Source: Candidatus Planktophila sulfonica
GTDB taxonomy: Bacteria > Actinomycetota > Actinomycetes > Nanopelagicales > Nanopelagicaceae
NCBI RefSeq assembly: GCF_002288065.1
Contig: NZ_CP016773.1
Span: 310,001 to 374,000, forward strand
DNA: 64,000 nucleotides
Direction: 5' to 3'
The notes beneath the pieces are model-generated. The model did no database searches. It was given only the letters and a program-made list of their open reading frames with translations, and had not been told where the DNA came from. Positions 38,649-48,032 of the stretch are shown here, piece after piece (the first letter of the stretch is position 1; each line of letters opens with the position of its first letter). Made by a program: the position numbers and the translations under genes.

Positions 38649-39761
38649 TTAAAGCTTTACATCTTTTAGCTGCTGGGCAGATTGCTCTGGCTTCATATCC
38701 ATAATGAATGCACCCATGGCAGATTCTGAACCAGCGAGATATTTAAGTTTTCCAGGTGCGCGACGCACGCTAGTGATTTGCCAATGAAGGCGAAGGAGAT
38801 CACGACCTTCGCGCACTGGTGCCTGATGCCATGCAGCGATGTAGGCCATATCAATACCAAAGACGCCATCAAGACGTTGCATGACTTCGATTGCAATCGA
38901 TGGGAATGAATCACAGGCAGCTGGTGCTAGCTCGGTCAGATCTGCTACTGGCTGCAACGGAACAACATGAATTTCAAATGGGTAACGAGATGCATAAGGT
39001 GTGTAAGCGACCCAATGTTCATTACGAGCAATGATGCGGACGTCATCGCGAAGTTCGCGGGCTAGAACGTCATCAAATAAGACGCGACCGGTTTTTTCAT
39101 GGTGCTTACGCGCAACTTCAAGCATCTTGGTGACGCGTGGGGGAAGGTATGAATACGCATAGATCTGACCATGTGGGTGCGCCAGAGTCACACCGATTTC
39201 TTCACCGCGGTTCTCAAAAGGTGCGATGTGAGAAATGAATGGAAGTTTCGAAAGTTCTGCTGTGCGATCGCGCCACGCTTCAAGAAGAGTGCGTACTCGC
39301 TGAGGTGAAAGGGATTTGAATGCGCCACCGTGGTCTGCGGTAAAGCAGATAACTTCACACTTTCCTGCTGCAGCACCTTCATCGGTATCTGAACCGACCA
39401 TGTCAGGAAGAGCGAAATCGCCATCAGGTGGTCGAAGAGATGGTGAACGATTATCAAAGACAACAACTTCAAAATCATTTTCAGGAATTTCAGTGAGAAG
39501 TTCGCCTGTTGTTGGGCAGAGTGGGCAGAGTTCTTTTGGTGGCAAGAAGATGCGACCTTGGCGGTGCGCAGCCATTGCAACCCATTCGTTGACCAGGGGA
39601 TCGAGGCGAAGTTCACCGATTCCAGGCTGCTCTTCTTCAGGGCGTTGATCAGGAACGGTACGGGTCTGGCCCGCTGTGTCGTAATAGCGGATGGTGCGAC
39701 CGTCGTTCATAGTGCGGCTTGTGCGCACTACACCTGCTGAAAGTTCGACTATCTCATCCAT
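38649..39761 (-). CDS. galT: Galactose-1-phosphate uridylyltransferase
   Basis: Exchanges UMP between UDP-glucose and galactose 1-phosphate. The nucleophile motif is His-Pro-His at 195-197 (AHPHGQIYAYSYLP), and the zinc cysteines are Cys79 and Cys82 (LCPLCPTTGE). The 370-residue length fits the actinobacterial type. A -10-like TAGAGT lies nine bases before the ATG. With galK and the alpha-galactosidase at 53958 it supports use of galactosides. Confidence 0.95.
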   Translation of the reverse strand: MDEIVELSAGVVRTSRTMNDGRTIRYYDTAGQTRTVPDQRPEEEQPGIGELRLDPLVNEWVAMAAHRQGRIFLPPKELCPLCPTTGELLTEIPENDFEVVVFDNRSPSLRPPDGDFALPDMVGSDTDEGAAAGKCEVICFTADHGGAFKSLSPQRVRTLLEAWRDRTAELSKLPFISHIAPFENRGEEIGVTLAHPHGQIYAYSYLPPRVTKMLEVARKHHEKTGRVLFDDVLARELRDDVRIIARNEHWVAYTPYASRYPFEIHVVPLQPVADLTELAPAACDSFPSIAIEVMQRLDGVFGIDMAYIAAWHQAPVREGRDLLRLHWQITSVRRAPGKLKYLAGSESAMGAFIMDMKPEQSAQQLKDVKL

Positions 39762-39783
39762 GATGAACGTACTCTACCTTGGG

Positions 39784-41280
39784 TTAGGCCCAGTTGAGGG
39801 TGCGTTCAATCGCTTTCTTCCAACCGGCATATCCAATTGCGCGATCTTCGCTACTTGATGTTGGGTTCCAGCGACGAGATTGTTTCCATTGTTTCTTCAA
39901 CTCATCAGTATCTTTCCAGAATTCAACTGCGAGACCTGCTGCATATGCAGCACCAAGTGCGGTTGTCTCTGTAATCAATGGTCTGGTGATATCGATTCCC
40001 ATAGTGTCTGCCTGCATCTGCATGCAAAGCGCGTTGGCAGTGATTCCACCATCGACGCGCATTTCTGTCATGGGCACACCGCTATCTGCAACCATCGCAT
40101 CCATGACGTCACGAGTTTGATAACAGATTGCTTCAAGTGCTGCGCGCGCCAGGTGTGCCTTTGTGGCTGCGCGAGTGAGTCCGACGATCACACCACGTGC
40201 ATCGCTGCGCCAGTATGGAGCAAAGAGCCCAGAGAATGCTGGAACAAAATAGACACCTGCTGTATCGGTAACAGAGGAAGCAAGAGATTCAGTTTCGGCT
40301 GCATTAGTGATGATTCCAAGCTGATCGCGTAGCCACTGAATGGCAGAACCAGTAACAGCTACTGAACCTTCGAGCGCGTACATCGCAGGCGCATCACCAA
40401 ATTTATAGCAGACAGTCGATAGAAGACCGTTCTTGGATCGAACAATCTCTTTGCCTGTATTAAGAAGCGCGAAGTTTCCGGTGCCGTACGTTGTCTTTGA
40501 TTCACCGCGTTCGAAACAGACTTGGCCAACCATCGCAGCATGTTGATCGCCCAAGATTCCTGCGATAGGAACAGCAGATCCAAGAGGTCCATGCGGATCG
40601 GTCAACGCATATTTTTCAGATGAAGATTTGATCTCCGGAAGTACAGTGCGAGGAATATCGAAGTAACCCAGAAGTTCGTCATCCCATTGCAAGGTTTCGA
40701 GGTTCATTAACAAGGTGCGGCTTGCGTTGGTGACATCGGTGAAATGGACTCCGCCTTGAGTTCCACCGGAAAGGTTCCAGAGCAACCAGGAATCAATCGT
40801 TCCAAAGCGCGCTGAACCTGATGCAATAGCTGCCTTTACGGCATCAGAATTTTGAATCAACCAGTTCATCTTGCTGCCCGAGAAGTAAGGGGCGATGGCT
40901 AGACCGGTCTTAAATGTAATTGCATCTTTAGCGCTCTGCGCAAAACCTTCGAGGTAATCAGCTGTGCGAGTGTCCTGCCAGACGATTGCGTTATGAAGTG
41001 GACGTCCTGTTGTGACATCCCATGCGACAGTGGTTTCGCGCTGATTGGTTATTCCAATTGCAGCTAAATCCGAACCCAAGATATCGGCTTGTTTGAGAGC
41101 TCCGGCAATGACCTCTTTGGTGCGATCCCAAATTTCTGCGGCATCATGTTCGACCCAACCTGCTTGAGGAAGTATCTGACGGTGCTCCATTTGATGTTGG
41201 CCGACAACTTTTCCATCAGCATCGAAGATCATGAATCGTGTGCTGCTAGTTCCTTGGTCCAAACTTCCGATGTATGCCAT
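39784..41280 (-). CDS. glpK: Glycerol kinase
   Basis: Makes glycerol 3-phosphate from glycerol and ATP. The FGGY-kinase start [18 protein letters not shown] has the ATP phosphate loop; later signatures are [25 protein letters not shown] and [16 protein letters not shown] place the start at ATG 41280 (498 residues, the family length), because TAGTCT ends seven bases upstream on the reverse strand and the extra 22 codons of a longer frame have no family counterpart. It is divergent from glpD, 68 bp apart; no glpF is visible. Confidence 0.95.
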   Translation of the reverse strand: MAYIGSLDQGTSSTRFMIFDADGKVVGQHQMEHRQILPQAGWVEHDAAEIWDRTKEVIAGALKQADILGSDLAAIGITNQRETTVAWDVTTGRPLHNAIVWQDTRTADYLEGFAQSAKDAITFKTGLAIAPYFSGSKMNWLIQNSDAVKAAIASGSARFGTIDSWLLWNLSGGTQGGVHFTDVTNASRTLLMNLETLQWDDELLGYFDIPRTVLPEIKSSSEKYALTDPHGPLGSAVPIAGILGDQHAAMVGQVCFERGESKTTYGTGNFALLNTGKEIVRSKNGLLSTVCYKFGDAPAMYALEGSVAVTGSAIQWLRDQLGIITNAAETESLASSVTDTAGVYFVPAFSGLFAPYWRSDARGVIVGLTRAATKAHLARAALEAICYQTRDVMDAMVADSGVPMTEMRVDGGITANALCMQMQADTMGIDITRPLITETTALGAAYAAGLAVEFWKDTDELKKQWKQSRRWNPTSSSEDRAIGYAGWKKAIERTLNWA

Positions 41281-41348
41281 ATAGTTAAGACTATTCAAAC
41301 CCTTGAAAGTACTCAAGCACACTAAGGAATTGGTAGCTCTCAACACCG

Positions 41349-43004
41349 ATGTTTACTTCACAGCTCAATGCGCAGCAACGCGAGAAGGCCATCGCCTCGC
41401 TGACCTCTGAAGAATTCGACATCCTGATTATCGGTGGCGGAGTCAATGGCGTCGGAGCAGCCCTCGATGCAGTTTCGCGTGGATTGAAAGTTGCCCTCGT
41501 TGAAGCTCACGATTATGCAGCAGGAACATCAAGCCGTTCCAGCAAGTTAATCCATGGTGGCCTTCGCTATCTCGAACAATATGACTTTAAATTGGTGCGC
41601 GAAGCTCTTCACGAGCGCGAACTCATGGTTTCAACTCAATGTCCTCACCTCGTAAAGCCAGTCAGCTTCCTCTATCCGCTCACGGAAAAAGTTAAAGAGC
41701 GCACCTACGTTGGTGCGGGGCTTGCTCTCTATGATGCACTACGCGGATTTAAGCGCGCACTTCCTTCCCATAAGCATTTAACTGGCAAAACCATTGCAAC
41801 AATTTCACCTTCGTTGCGCCAAGACATCATTACTGGTGCGATCCGTTACTTCGATGCACAGGTCGATGATGCCCGCCACACCATGATGATTGCTCGTACA
41901 GCTGCCCGTCATGGCGCGGTGATGGCAACAGGCGTTCGCGTTGAAGATTTAATCCGAACCGGCAAGAAAGTTACTGGCGTCGTTGCTCTCGATACCCACA
42001 CAAATAAGAAGTTAAAGATTTCTGCCAAAGCAACCATCATGTGTGCTGGCGTCTGGAGCGATGAGCTTCACGAGCAATTCGGGCTCACAGCAGGCTACTC
42101 AGTTGCGATGTCTAAAGGTGTGCACATTGTTGTTCCAGGAGATGCCATCCACTCTAAAGATGGAATCATCTTGAAGACTCCGGTATCAGTGCTCTTCCTT
42201 ATTCCTTGGGGAGATAAGTGGATTGTTGGAACTACAGATACTCCTTACGAAGGAGATCGCGCTAAGCCACTTGCTACACAAGAAGATGTGCAATATATCT
42301 TGGATCAAGCAAACCGTGTTCTTGAACCAAAACTAAAGAGCGAAGATATTCTCGGAGTATTTGCAGGCCTTCGCCCACTAGTAGCTAATAAGACAAGCTC
42401 TGCGACAACAAAGCTTTCTCGCGAACATACTGTCGATCGTCCTGCACCAGGATTTGTCAGCATTGCAGGCGGTAAATACACCACCTATCGCGTCATGGCT
42501 AAGGATGCTGTTGATCTTGCAGTTCTAGATCTTCGCCGCTTAGTGAGTGACTCTGTTACCGAAAAGCTTCCGCTCATCGGAGCAGATGGATACTTTGCTT
42601 TGAAGCAGCAGGTAGCAAAGATTGCCGAAGAGAATTCCATCTCTGAAGCAACTGTTACGCACCTACTCGATCGTTACGGCTCACTCATCGAAGAAATTCT
42701 CGGACTCATCGCCGATGACGCATCACTTGCCGAAAGACTTATCCCAGATCTGCCTTATATCAAGGCTGAAATTCTCCACGCAGCTTCTCATGAAGGCGCA
42801 CTTTCGGTCGAAGATGTACTTCTTCGCCGCACACGAATTTCTTTTGAAGCTGCCGATAGTGGGGCAGAAGCTGCAAAGGAAGTTGCCAAGATTATCGGCG
42901 ATGAACTTGGCTGGGGCACAAAGGAACGTAACGCTTCAGTGAGCGCCTTCCTTGAAGTAATTTCTCAAGAAGAGGCTGCTTTAGTAGAGCTAATTAATTC
43001 TTAA
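41349..43004 (+). CDS. glpD: Glycerol-3-phosphate dehydrogenase (FAD, aerobic)
   Basis: Membrane-associated flavoenzyme that oxidises glycerol 3-phosphate to dihydroxyacetone phosphate and passes electrons to quinone. The FAD-binding fold is [20 protein letters not shown] near residues 27-46; [19 protein letters not shown] is the family signature. The C-terminal ~130 residues form the helical DAO_C domain. The 551-residue length is typical. It is transcribed divergently from glpK, forming a glycerol catabolic locus. Its end overlaps the convergent lysozyme gene by 11 bases. Confidence 0.96.
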   Translation: MFTSQLNAQQREKAIASLTSEEFDILIIGGGVNGVGAALDAVSRGLKVALVEAHDYAAGTSSRSSKLIHGGLRYLEQYDFKLVREALHERELMVSTQCPHLVKPVSFLYPLTEKVKERTYVGAGLALYDALRGFKRALPSHKHLTGKTIATISPSLRQDIITGAIRYFDAQVDDARHTMMIARTAARHGAVMATGVRVEDLIRTGKKVTGVVALDTHTNKKLKISAKATIMCAGVWSDELHEQFGLTAGYSVAMSKGVHIVVPGDAIHSKDGIILKTPVSVLFLIPWGDKWIVGTTDTPYEGDRAKPLATQEDVQYILDQANRVLEPKLKSEDILGVFAGLRPLVANKTSSATTKLSREHTVDRPAPGFVSIAGGKYTTYRVMAKDAVDLAVLDLRRLVSDSVTEKLPLIGADGYFALKQQVAKIAEENSISEATVTHLLDRYGSLIEEILGLIADDASLAERLIPDLPYIKAEILHAASHEGALSVEDVLLRRTRISFEAADSGAEAAKEVAKIIGDELGWGTKERNASVSAFLEVISQEEAALVELINS

Positions 43005-44310
43005 TCTGATTTCTACAACTATCTGTCGCTGGCTTCACTGAAGGCTTCTTTGTTGGTGCAGGTGGCGGAGTTGGACCCTGTTCGATAGTCAAAGTCAGGG
43101 GCGCTTTAACTTCTGCGTGAGTTCCTGATGCATCTTTAAATCCAACGTTGCCAACCCATGTACCTGCAGGAAGTCCAACAATAGATAACTTCCATGAACC
43201 GCTTGTTTCGCGAGCAATAGTCTGAGTTACTTTTGGAATAACGGAATTAGATGAGTGGAAGTAATACTTAACCGCTCCTGTAACCACCGGTGAATTATCT
43301 GGTCGTTTTACTTCAACAGAAATCACGGCGTTCTTATTAGTTGTTGATGCGCTGACGGCCGTGATGGTGATGGTCGACGTTTCACCTTGTGGCATAAAGT
43401 CAGCGGTATCAGGCAACCATGTGCCAGTTAGCAGACTCTGGAACTTCTCTGGTCCGCCGCCAAATACATTGAGATCTAAGCGACTACCGGGAACTCCATA
43501 CTTAGGCGCAATTCCACATGATGTGTACTGCCAGACGGTCCAGTTTGCAGTACATCCTGCTGTTGTCCATGAATGAACATAACAACCCGCTGCCTTCACA
43601 TGTGAGCCCAATTTAAAGTTTGGAAGCGCTCCTTCTTTTGCTGGATCGATCGCATATTGCGCAATCCAGAGTGGATACGAGCTGAGCTCCTTATCTCTAA
43701 TCAAGGAATTTTCAAGGAAGTAAGGCGATGAGTAGATCAACGGGGTTCGGCCCGTCTTCTCCTTGATGGTCTTTAGGAATGTCTTAGACCAGAGAGTGGC
43801 AGCGCTGCGGGTCGCTGTCTTCTTGCAAACCTTTGTGCTGCTAAGGCGCACGCAGTTATTTTCAATGTCGAGTGCGACAGGTAGATCCATCTCGTTATAA
43901 CCGCCCAATGAAGCGATACGCCAAATTACTTTCTGCGCTTGAACTTGGGCATCTTTGATAAGAGCAGAAGGTGCTGTGACATCCGGAAGAATCGCGTAGT
44001 GATAGAAGCCGGTATAGATACCAGCTGCTTGCGCGCCCGTGCGATCCATCTTCACGTACTTGGCTGCAAGTTGATCTGCATCATCTCGAGAATCTGAAGC
44101 TTTGATCATGACAAATGCGACACCTGCATCGTGCATCTTGACGAAGTTAATTGGCTTTCCATTGGGATGTTGCCATCTACTGATGTCGGCGCCATGAATG
44201 CGACCACCAGGACCATTTACATTGAGGTCTTTGGCTGAAGCAGGGGAGATGCTTGTCAGTGAAAATGCTGCAATAACTGAAGCAGAGAGGAGCGCGCCAA
44301 ACTTCTTCAC
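42994..44310 (-). CDS. Secreted GH25 lysozyme-like protein
   Basis: A 438-residue exported muramidase. A signal peptide (residues 1-26, cleavage near PASA-KD) is followed by the GH25 domain with catalytic Asp42 (HGADISRWQ) and the Asp148-x-Glu150 pair (ALDIENN). Residues ~300-410 form a beta-rich Ig-like module, followed by a Pro/Lys-rich tail (GPTPPPAPTKKP). It likely trims peptidoglycan or attacks other cells' walls. Its start overlaps the preceding small gene by four bases. Confidence 0.9.
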   Translation of the reverse strand: MKKFGALLSASVIAAFSLTSISPASAKDLNVNGPGGRIHGADISRWQHPNGKPINFVKMHDAGVAFVMIKASDSRDDADQLAAKYVKMDRTGAQAAGIYTGFYHYAILPDVTAPSALIKDAQVQAQKVIWRIASLGGYNEMDLPVALDIENNCVRLSSTKVCKKTATRSAATLWSKTFLKTIKEKTGRTPLIYSSPYFLENSLIRDKELSSYPLWIAQYAIDPAKEGALPNFKLGSHVKAAGCYVHSWTTAGCTANWTVWQYTSCGIAPKYGVPGSRLDLNVFGGGPEKFQSLLTGTWLPDTADFMPQGETSTITITAVSASTTNKNAVISVEVKRPDNSPVVTGAVKYYFHSSNSVIPKVTQTIARETSGSWKLSIVGLPAGTWVGNVGFKDASGTHAEVKAPLTLTIEQGPTPPPAPTKKPSVKPATDSCRNQIKN

Positions 44311-44576
44311 TTTTCTACAACCACAGCTGTGATGCCAAAAACATCGAAGATTGCACTTTGTAGCAGGGAACGGTGGCGCAGGCGCGCTTCCTGATAATCG
44401 TGGCCAGTTGCCAACTTGTTGCTATCGCGGAAATCTAAGGTGAGTCGACCATTTTCGAAGGATTCTAAACGCGCATCAAAGTATGCAATCCAGACAACAC
44501 GATCGCGACTTTCAACGAGGTCGAGAACTTCATTCCATCGCTGGCGTAGATCAGTGAGGGTCAGTTCTGCGGACAT
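44307..44576 (-). CDS. Small protein resembling the C-terminal domain of DnaX (gamma/tau)
   Basis: An 89-residue protein. The run LTDLRQRWNEVLDLVESRDR, then VVWIAYFDARLESFENGRLT and LDFRDSNKLA, resembles the 'LRxxWxxVLxxVxxxSR...W..L..A......G.LTLxF' pattern of the domain that follows the clamp-loader AAA+ part of DnaX. Here it stands alone with no ATPase. It could be a stray accessory subunit or a paralogue with a new role; identity is moderate confidence. The -10-like TAAAGT lies six bases before the ATG, and the gene is coupled (ATGA) to the lysozyme gene. Confidence 0.55.
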   Translation of the reverse strand: MSAELTLTDLRQRWNEVLDLVESRDRVVWIAYFDARLESFENGRLTLDFRDSNKLATGHDYQEARLRHRSLLQSAIFDVFGITAVVVEK

Positions 44577-44599
44577 GCGGCGACTTTACCGCACGAGAG

Positions 44600-45286
44600 T
44601 TAATGTCTAGGGGCGCCGAGCCATTTGAAGTACTCGCCGGCAAGAATCACTCTCAGGTTACGACTGCGATCAGGTGAGATAGAAAGGTGTTGAGCGATGC
44701 GCGCCACAATCTGTTCAACAGACTTTTCAGAAACATAGCGAATGCGTGCAATTTCAGAGTTACTTAAGCCCTGTGCAACCAACCGCAGAGTTTCAATTTG
44801 AATATCAGTTAAATCGCTCAGAATGCTGATGAAGGAGTTTTCATGAACAGCTGAGTGTGCGCTGATCCATTTCATGGCAGATCCATCGTGAGCAGAATCA
44901 ATGCTCTCTGAAAGTGCGTAGGTAATGATGGAAAGGTCTGAAACCGATCTCTTGAGAATGATTTTACTTCCGTGCGGGATATTCTTTTCGAGAAGTCCGA
45001 AGAGTCGAAGATCTGGGCACGATGTAGTGATGACTATTCCTAAATCAGGTTCTACTCTACGAAATTTTTGAAGCAAAGCCACCGCTTCTTCGCCTGAAAA
45101 TTGCAGATCAATCATCACCACTTCAGGCTGTAGTGAATTAAAGAGATTCTCGGCCACAAAGACATTAGCCGCTTCGCCAACTACGTTGATGCTGTGCAAT
45201 CGAAGCGAAGCAGACATAGTCGCGAGCTCGAAAGCATCATCATTCACAAGTAAGACGCGAGCAGGGTTTGCCAGAGTTTTAACCAT
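44600..45286 (-). CDS. NarL/LuxR-type response regulator (orphan)
   Basis: A 228-residue two-domain regulator. The receiver domain has the acidic pair Asp16/Asp17 (VNDDAFE), phospho-acceptor Asp60 (VVMIDLQFSG) and Lys112 (IILKRSVSD). A linker of ~35 residues leads to a LuxR-type HTH (LTDIQIETLRLVAQGLSNSE, then VSEKSVEQIVARIAQHL). No histidine kinase is adjacent. The sequence GAGGAG lies ~15 bases before the ATG; a TACCCT is five bases before it. The target is unknown. Confidence 0.85.
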   Translation of the reverse strand: MVKTLANPARVLLVNDDAFELATMSASLRLHSINVVGEAANVFVAENLFNSLQPEVVMIDLQFSGEEAVALLQKFRRVEPDLGIVITTSCPDLRLFGLLEKNIPHGSKIILKRSVSDLSIITYALSESIDSAHDGSAMKWISAHSAVHENSFISILSDLTDIQIETLRLVAQGLSNSEIARIRYVSEKSVEQIVARIAQHLSISPDRSRNLRVILAGEYFKWLGAPRH

Positions 45287-45340
45287 GGATAAGGGTAAAT
45301 CTCCTCTCTTGCTTTCGTGGAGAGGGGATATCCCTAGAAT

Positions 45341-46189
45341 TTACTTAATGATTTTTCGGATTGCGTTCTGAATCTCATCAACGATCATCGATGCTGAGAT
45401 AGGAGCGCCTTGCGAAGCAAGAAGAGCTGCTTGGTTATGAATATATGCACCTGTTGCAGCAACGTCCGCTAATCGTTCCGGAGAGTTGAGAATTTCAATG
45501 TAATTAGTAGCAACCAGGGCTCCAATTATTCCGGCAAGGACATCTCCTGAACCAGCTGTTGCAAGCCATGGAGTTGCTTTAGAAAGAGCGATAGCGCGAT
45601 CGTTATAAGCCACAACTGTCTTCGAACCTTTGAGCAGAACTGTCACATTAAGCAGCTGTGAAGTCTTCTTTGCCCAAGTTTGCGGATCGGCTTCGATTGC
45701 TTCAGAACTTACTGTTATTGAATGCGATGCCAGCAAGCGAGAAAGTTCACCAGCATGTGGCGTAATGAGCGTTGGCTGACTTAACTTTCCTGCATACGAA
45801 AGAGCTCCTGCATCAAGAACTGTCGGAACAGTTTGCGCCTTCATGAGCGTGAACCAACGATGACGAAGCCATGTCGTGAAGTCGCTGTACTTCTTATGAT
45901 GGATACCCGAACCTGCAAGCCAAGCTGTAACTGGACCAGGTTGCACAACGGTTTCAGGTGCATCGTGCAAGACAAGATGGGCTAAGCCTGATGAACTGTG
46001 GAAGCGGACCATGCCGATACCTGTGGCAAGGGCTGCAGATGTACTGAGTACGGCAGCGCCTGGATATTGCGCAGAACCAGTGATTGCTCCTAGTACTCCA
46101 CGAGAGTATTTATGATCAATATCGCTAGGAGTAATGATGCATCGAGCTGCATCTCTTGCGGTAAATGTGCGAACGCTTTTCTCAGCCAT
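45341..46189 (-). CDS. nnrD: ADP/ATP-dependent (S)-NAD(P)H-hydrate dehydratase
   Basis: Repairs hydrated NAD(P)H by dehydrating it back. The 282-residue protein is the carbohydrate-kinase-like YjeF C-terminal domain alone: GAITGSAQYPGAAVLSTSAAL near the start, TLITPHAGELSRLL in the middle, and the nucleotide-binding LATAGSGDVLAGIIGAL. The N-terminal epimerase domain often fused to it is absent and must be elsewhere if present. TAGAAT ends six bases before the ATG, suggesting a leaderless mRNA. Confidence 0.9.
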   Translation of the reverse strand: MAEKSVRTFTARDAARCIITPSDIDHKYSRGVLGAITGSAQYPGAAVLSTSAALATGIGMVRFHSSSGLAHLVLHDAPETVVQPGPVTAWLAGSGIHHKKYSDFTTWLRHRWFTLMKAQTVPTVLDAGALSYAGKLSQPTLITPHAGELSRLLASHSITVSSEAIEADPQTWAKKTSQLLNVTVLLKGSKTVVAYNDRAIALSKATPWLATAGSGDVLAGIIGALVATNYIEILNSPERLADVAATGAYIHNQAALLASQGAPISASMIVDEIQNAIRKIIK

Positions 46190-46198
46190 AGATTGATT

Positions 46199-46885
46199 CT
46201 ACGCCTCGAACTTGTAACCCAATCCACGAATAGTTTGAATCAAGAGCGGATTAGCTGGATCGACCTCAATCTTTGAGCGCAAACGTTTAATGTGAACATC
46301 GAGAGTCTTTGTATCACCGTAATAATCGCCGCCCCACACGCGATCGATGAGTTGACCGCGCGTAAGGACGCGTCCCGCGTTTCGCATCAGGAATTCAAGA
46401 AGTTCAAACTCTTTGAGAGGGAGATTGATAGCGACTTCATTTACCGTCACTTGGTGGCGCTCGATATCCATTTTGATTCCAGCAATGCTGTGCACGCTTG
46501 TGCTATCAGAAATTTCACCATCGCTGGTTCCTCGACGAAGCACAGCTTTGATTCTTGCCACTAGCTCACGTGATGAATATGGCTTAGTTACATAATCATC
46601 AGCACCAAGTTCGAGACCAACGACCTTATCTATCTCAGAATCCTTAGCCGTCAACATGATAATCGGAACTGCTGAAGTCGTGCGGATTGTTCGGCAGACA
46701 TCAATTCCAGAAACTTCAGGAATCATTAAATCGAGTAGGACTAAATCAAAATTATCGCTCTTAAATGCATCGAGTCCTTGTTTCCCAGTTTCTGCGACAA
46801 CAGTGGAGTAGCCCTCTTTCTCAAGAAGAAAGCTGAGTGCTTCTGAAAATGAAATCTCATCTTCAATTATCAAGATCTTTGTCAT
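46199..46885 (-). CDS. regX3: Phosphate-type response regulator RegX3/PhoB-like
   Basis: A 228-residue OmpR-family regulator. The receiver domain has Asp52 (LVLLDLMIPEVSG) with Lys101 (DYVTKPYSSREL); the winged-helix output carries FELLEFLMRNAGRVLTRGQL and KTLDVHIKRLRSKIE. It overlaps the kinase gene by four bases, and phoU is divergent, the SenX3-RegX3/PhoU arrangement of Actinobacteria that senses phosphate. It is expected to bind the PHO-box-like repeats at 47972 and 53786. Confidence 0.9.
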   Translation of the reverse strand: MTKILIIEDEISFSEALSFLLEKEGYSTVVAETGKQGLDAFKSDNFDLVLLDLMIPEVSGIDVCRTIRTTSAVPIIMLTAKDSEIDKVVGLELGADDYVTKPYSSRELVARIKAVLRRGTSDGEISDSTSVHSIAGIKMDIERHQVTVNEVAINLPLKEFELLEFLMRNAGRVLTRGQLIDRVWGGDYYGDTKTLDVHIKRLRSKIEVDPANPLLIQTIRGLGYKFEA

Positions 46886-47943
46886 GATAGGGACTCTCCA
46901 GGGCTTGAGTAGATTGGAAGTCGAAGTGCAAATGTAGAACCTACATTTGGCGAACTCCAGACTTTAACTTCGCCACCATGATTGGTCGCGACATGTTTAA
47001 CAATGGATAGACCTAATCCCGTACCACCGGTTTCACGCGAACGGGCAGGATCTACTCTGTAGAAACGTTCAAAGATGCGAGCCTGGTCGCTCTCTGGAAT
47101 TCCAATACCCTGATCGGTAACAGAGACTTGGACAATTCCATCTTCGAGGCTCGTAGTCACCGAGACCTTCGTATTCTCAGGTGAATAGTTAATGGCATTC
47201 TCAATCAAATTATGAATTGCCATGGTGAGTTGTTCAGGGTCACCTAAGACATTTGCATCAGGGGAGTCTGCGACCGCAACTTCAATTTTTCGAGCCGATG
47301 CAATCGTCTGACATTGATCTATAGCTACCTGGATCATGTCGTTGACGCTATTTTCATGAGCAATAGAGAGCGGGTCAGAATCTTGCAGCCGTGAAAGATT
47401 GATGATTTCTTGAACCAAGTCAGTGAGTCGCTTTGCTTCGTGCTGCATTCGAGATGCAAATTTTGTGACAGAGTCCGGATCGTCTTTAGCTGATAGGACA
47501 GCTTCGCTGAGCAGAGAAAGTGCACCAATGGGAGTCTTAAGTTCGTGAGAGATATTGGCGACAAAATCTCGTCGCACTTCATGTACTCGTTGAGCTTCAG
47601 ATTCATCGCTGATAAGAATCATTACTAGTGAGTGCTGCTCTAGCGCCACAACTTTAAGAGTGAGTTCTCTTGTTCCTTCACCGATAGGGCCGCGTGGAAT
47701 ATCTAGCTTGCCCGTGTGCTGATTACCTGTGCGCCGCACAGCGCGCACGATGGCAAGAATCTCCGGAGAAAGAAACTTTCCGTCACGCAAAATATTCAGA
47801 TTTTCGACTCCCGCCGATGCGATTATTGGAGTATCTCCGCCAGATAGCAGCAGAACATCCTGATCTAACTCATTGATGAGATCGAAGAAGAGATCCGGGG
47901 CAGGACTCTCAGTAATTTCATCCGAGCCCTTGCGAAACCACAT
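46882..47943 (-). CDS. senX3: SenX3-like sensor histidine kinase lacking membrane helices
   Basis: A 353-residue kinase: a PAS-like domain (about 16-110), HisKA with the phospho-acceptor His133 (FVANISHELKTPIG), and HATPase with N (NLIENAINYSPENT), G1 (DQGIGIPESDQARIFERFYR) and G2 (GGTGLGLSIVKHVA) boxes. Usual SenX3 proteins start with two membrane helices, but this one starts MWFRKGSDEITESPAP and an in-frame stop lies four codons upstream, so the protein is probably soluble or recruited by PhoU and the phosphate transporter. TAGGCT ends six bases before the ATG, supporting this start. Confidence 0.9.
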   Translation of the reverse strand: MWFRKGSDEITESPAPDLFFDLINELDQDVLLLSGGDTPIIASAGVENLNILRDGKFLSPEILAIVRAVRRTGNQHTGKLDIPRGPIGEGTRELTLKVVALEQHSLVMILISDESEAQRVHEVRRDFVANISHELKTPIGALSLLSEAVLSAKDDPDSVTKFASRMQHEAKRLTDLVQEIINLSRLQDSDPLSIAHENSVNDMIQVAIDQCQTIASARKIEVAVADSPDANVLGDPEQLTMAIHNLIENAINYSPENTKVSVTTSLEDGIVQVSVTDQGIGIPESDQARIFERFYRVDPARSRETGGTGLGLSIVKHVATNHGGEVKVWSSPNVGSTFALRLPIYSSPGESLS

Positions 47944-47971
47944 GATGTAAGCCTAATGCCGCCTCACCCCT

Positions 47972-47993
47972 GTTTACCTTCCGTTCACGTGAA
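47972..47993 (+). promoter_or_regulatory. PHO-box-like direct repeat between senX3 and phoU
   Basis: Two adjacent 11-base units, GTTTACCTTCC and GTTCACGTGAA, match the actinobacterial PHO-box unit (GTTCACC plus four bases) in form and period. They lie in the 89-bp gap between the divergent senX3 and phoU genes, 39 bases before the phoU ATG, and are the likely RegX3 site for this locus. Confidence 0.6.
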
Positions 47994-48032
47994 TGATTTC
48001 CATAATTCACCAATACCCCTTACTTTTGCCCA

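Noticed and set aside
41302-41317. Partial palindrome CTTGAAAGTACTCAAG between glpK and glpD as a glycerol operator
   Set aside because: Only five outer pairs match, and no known glycerol regulator motif fits; it may be chance.
41281-41346. Extended glycerol kinase start adding 22 residues (MLRATNSLV...)
   Set aside because: The extension is not part of the kinase family, and a -10 hexamer (TAGTCT) lies inside it, seven bases before ATG 41280.
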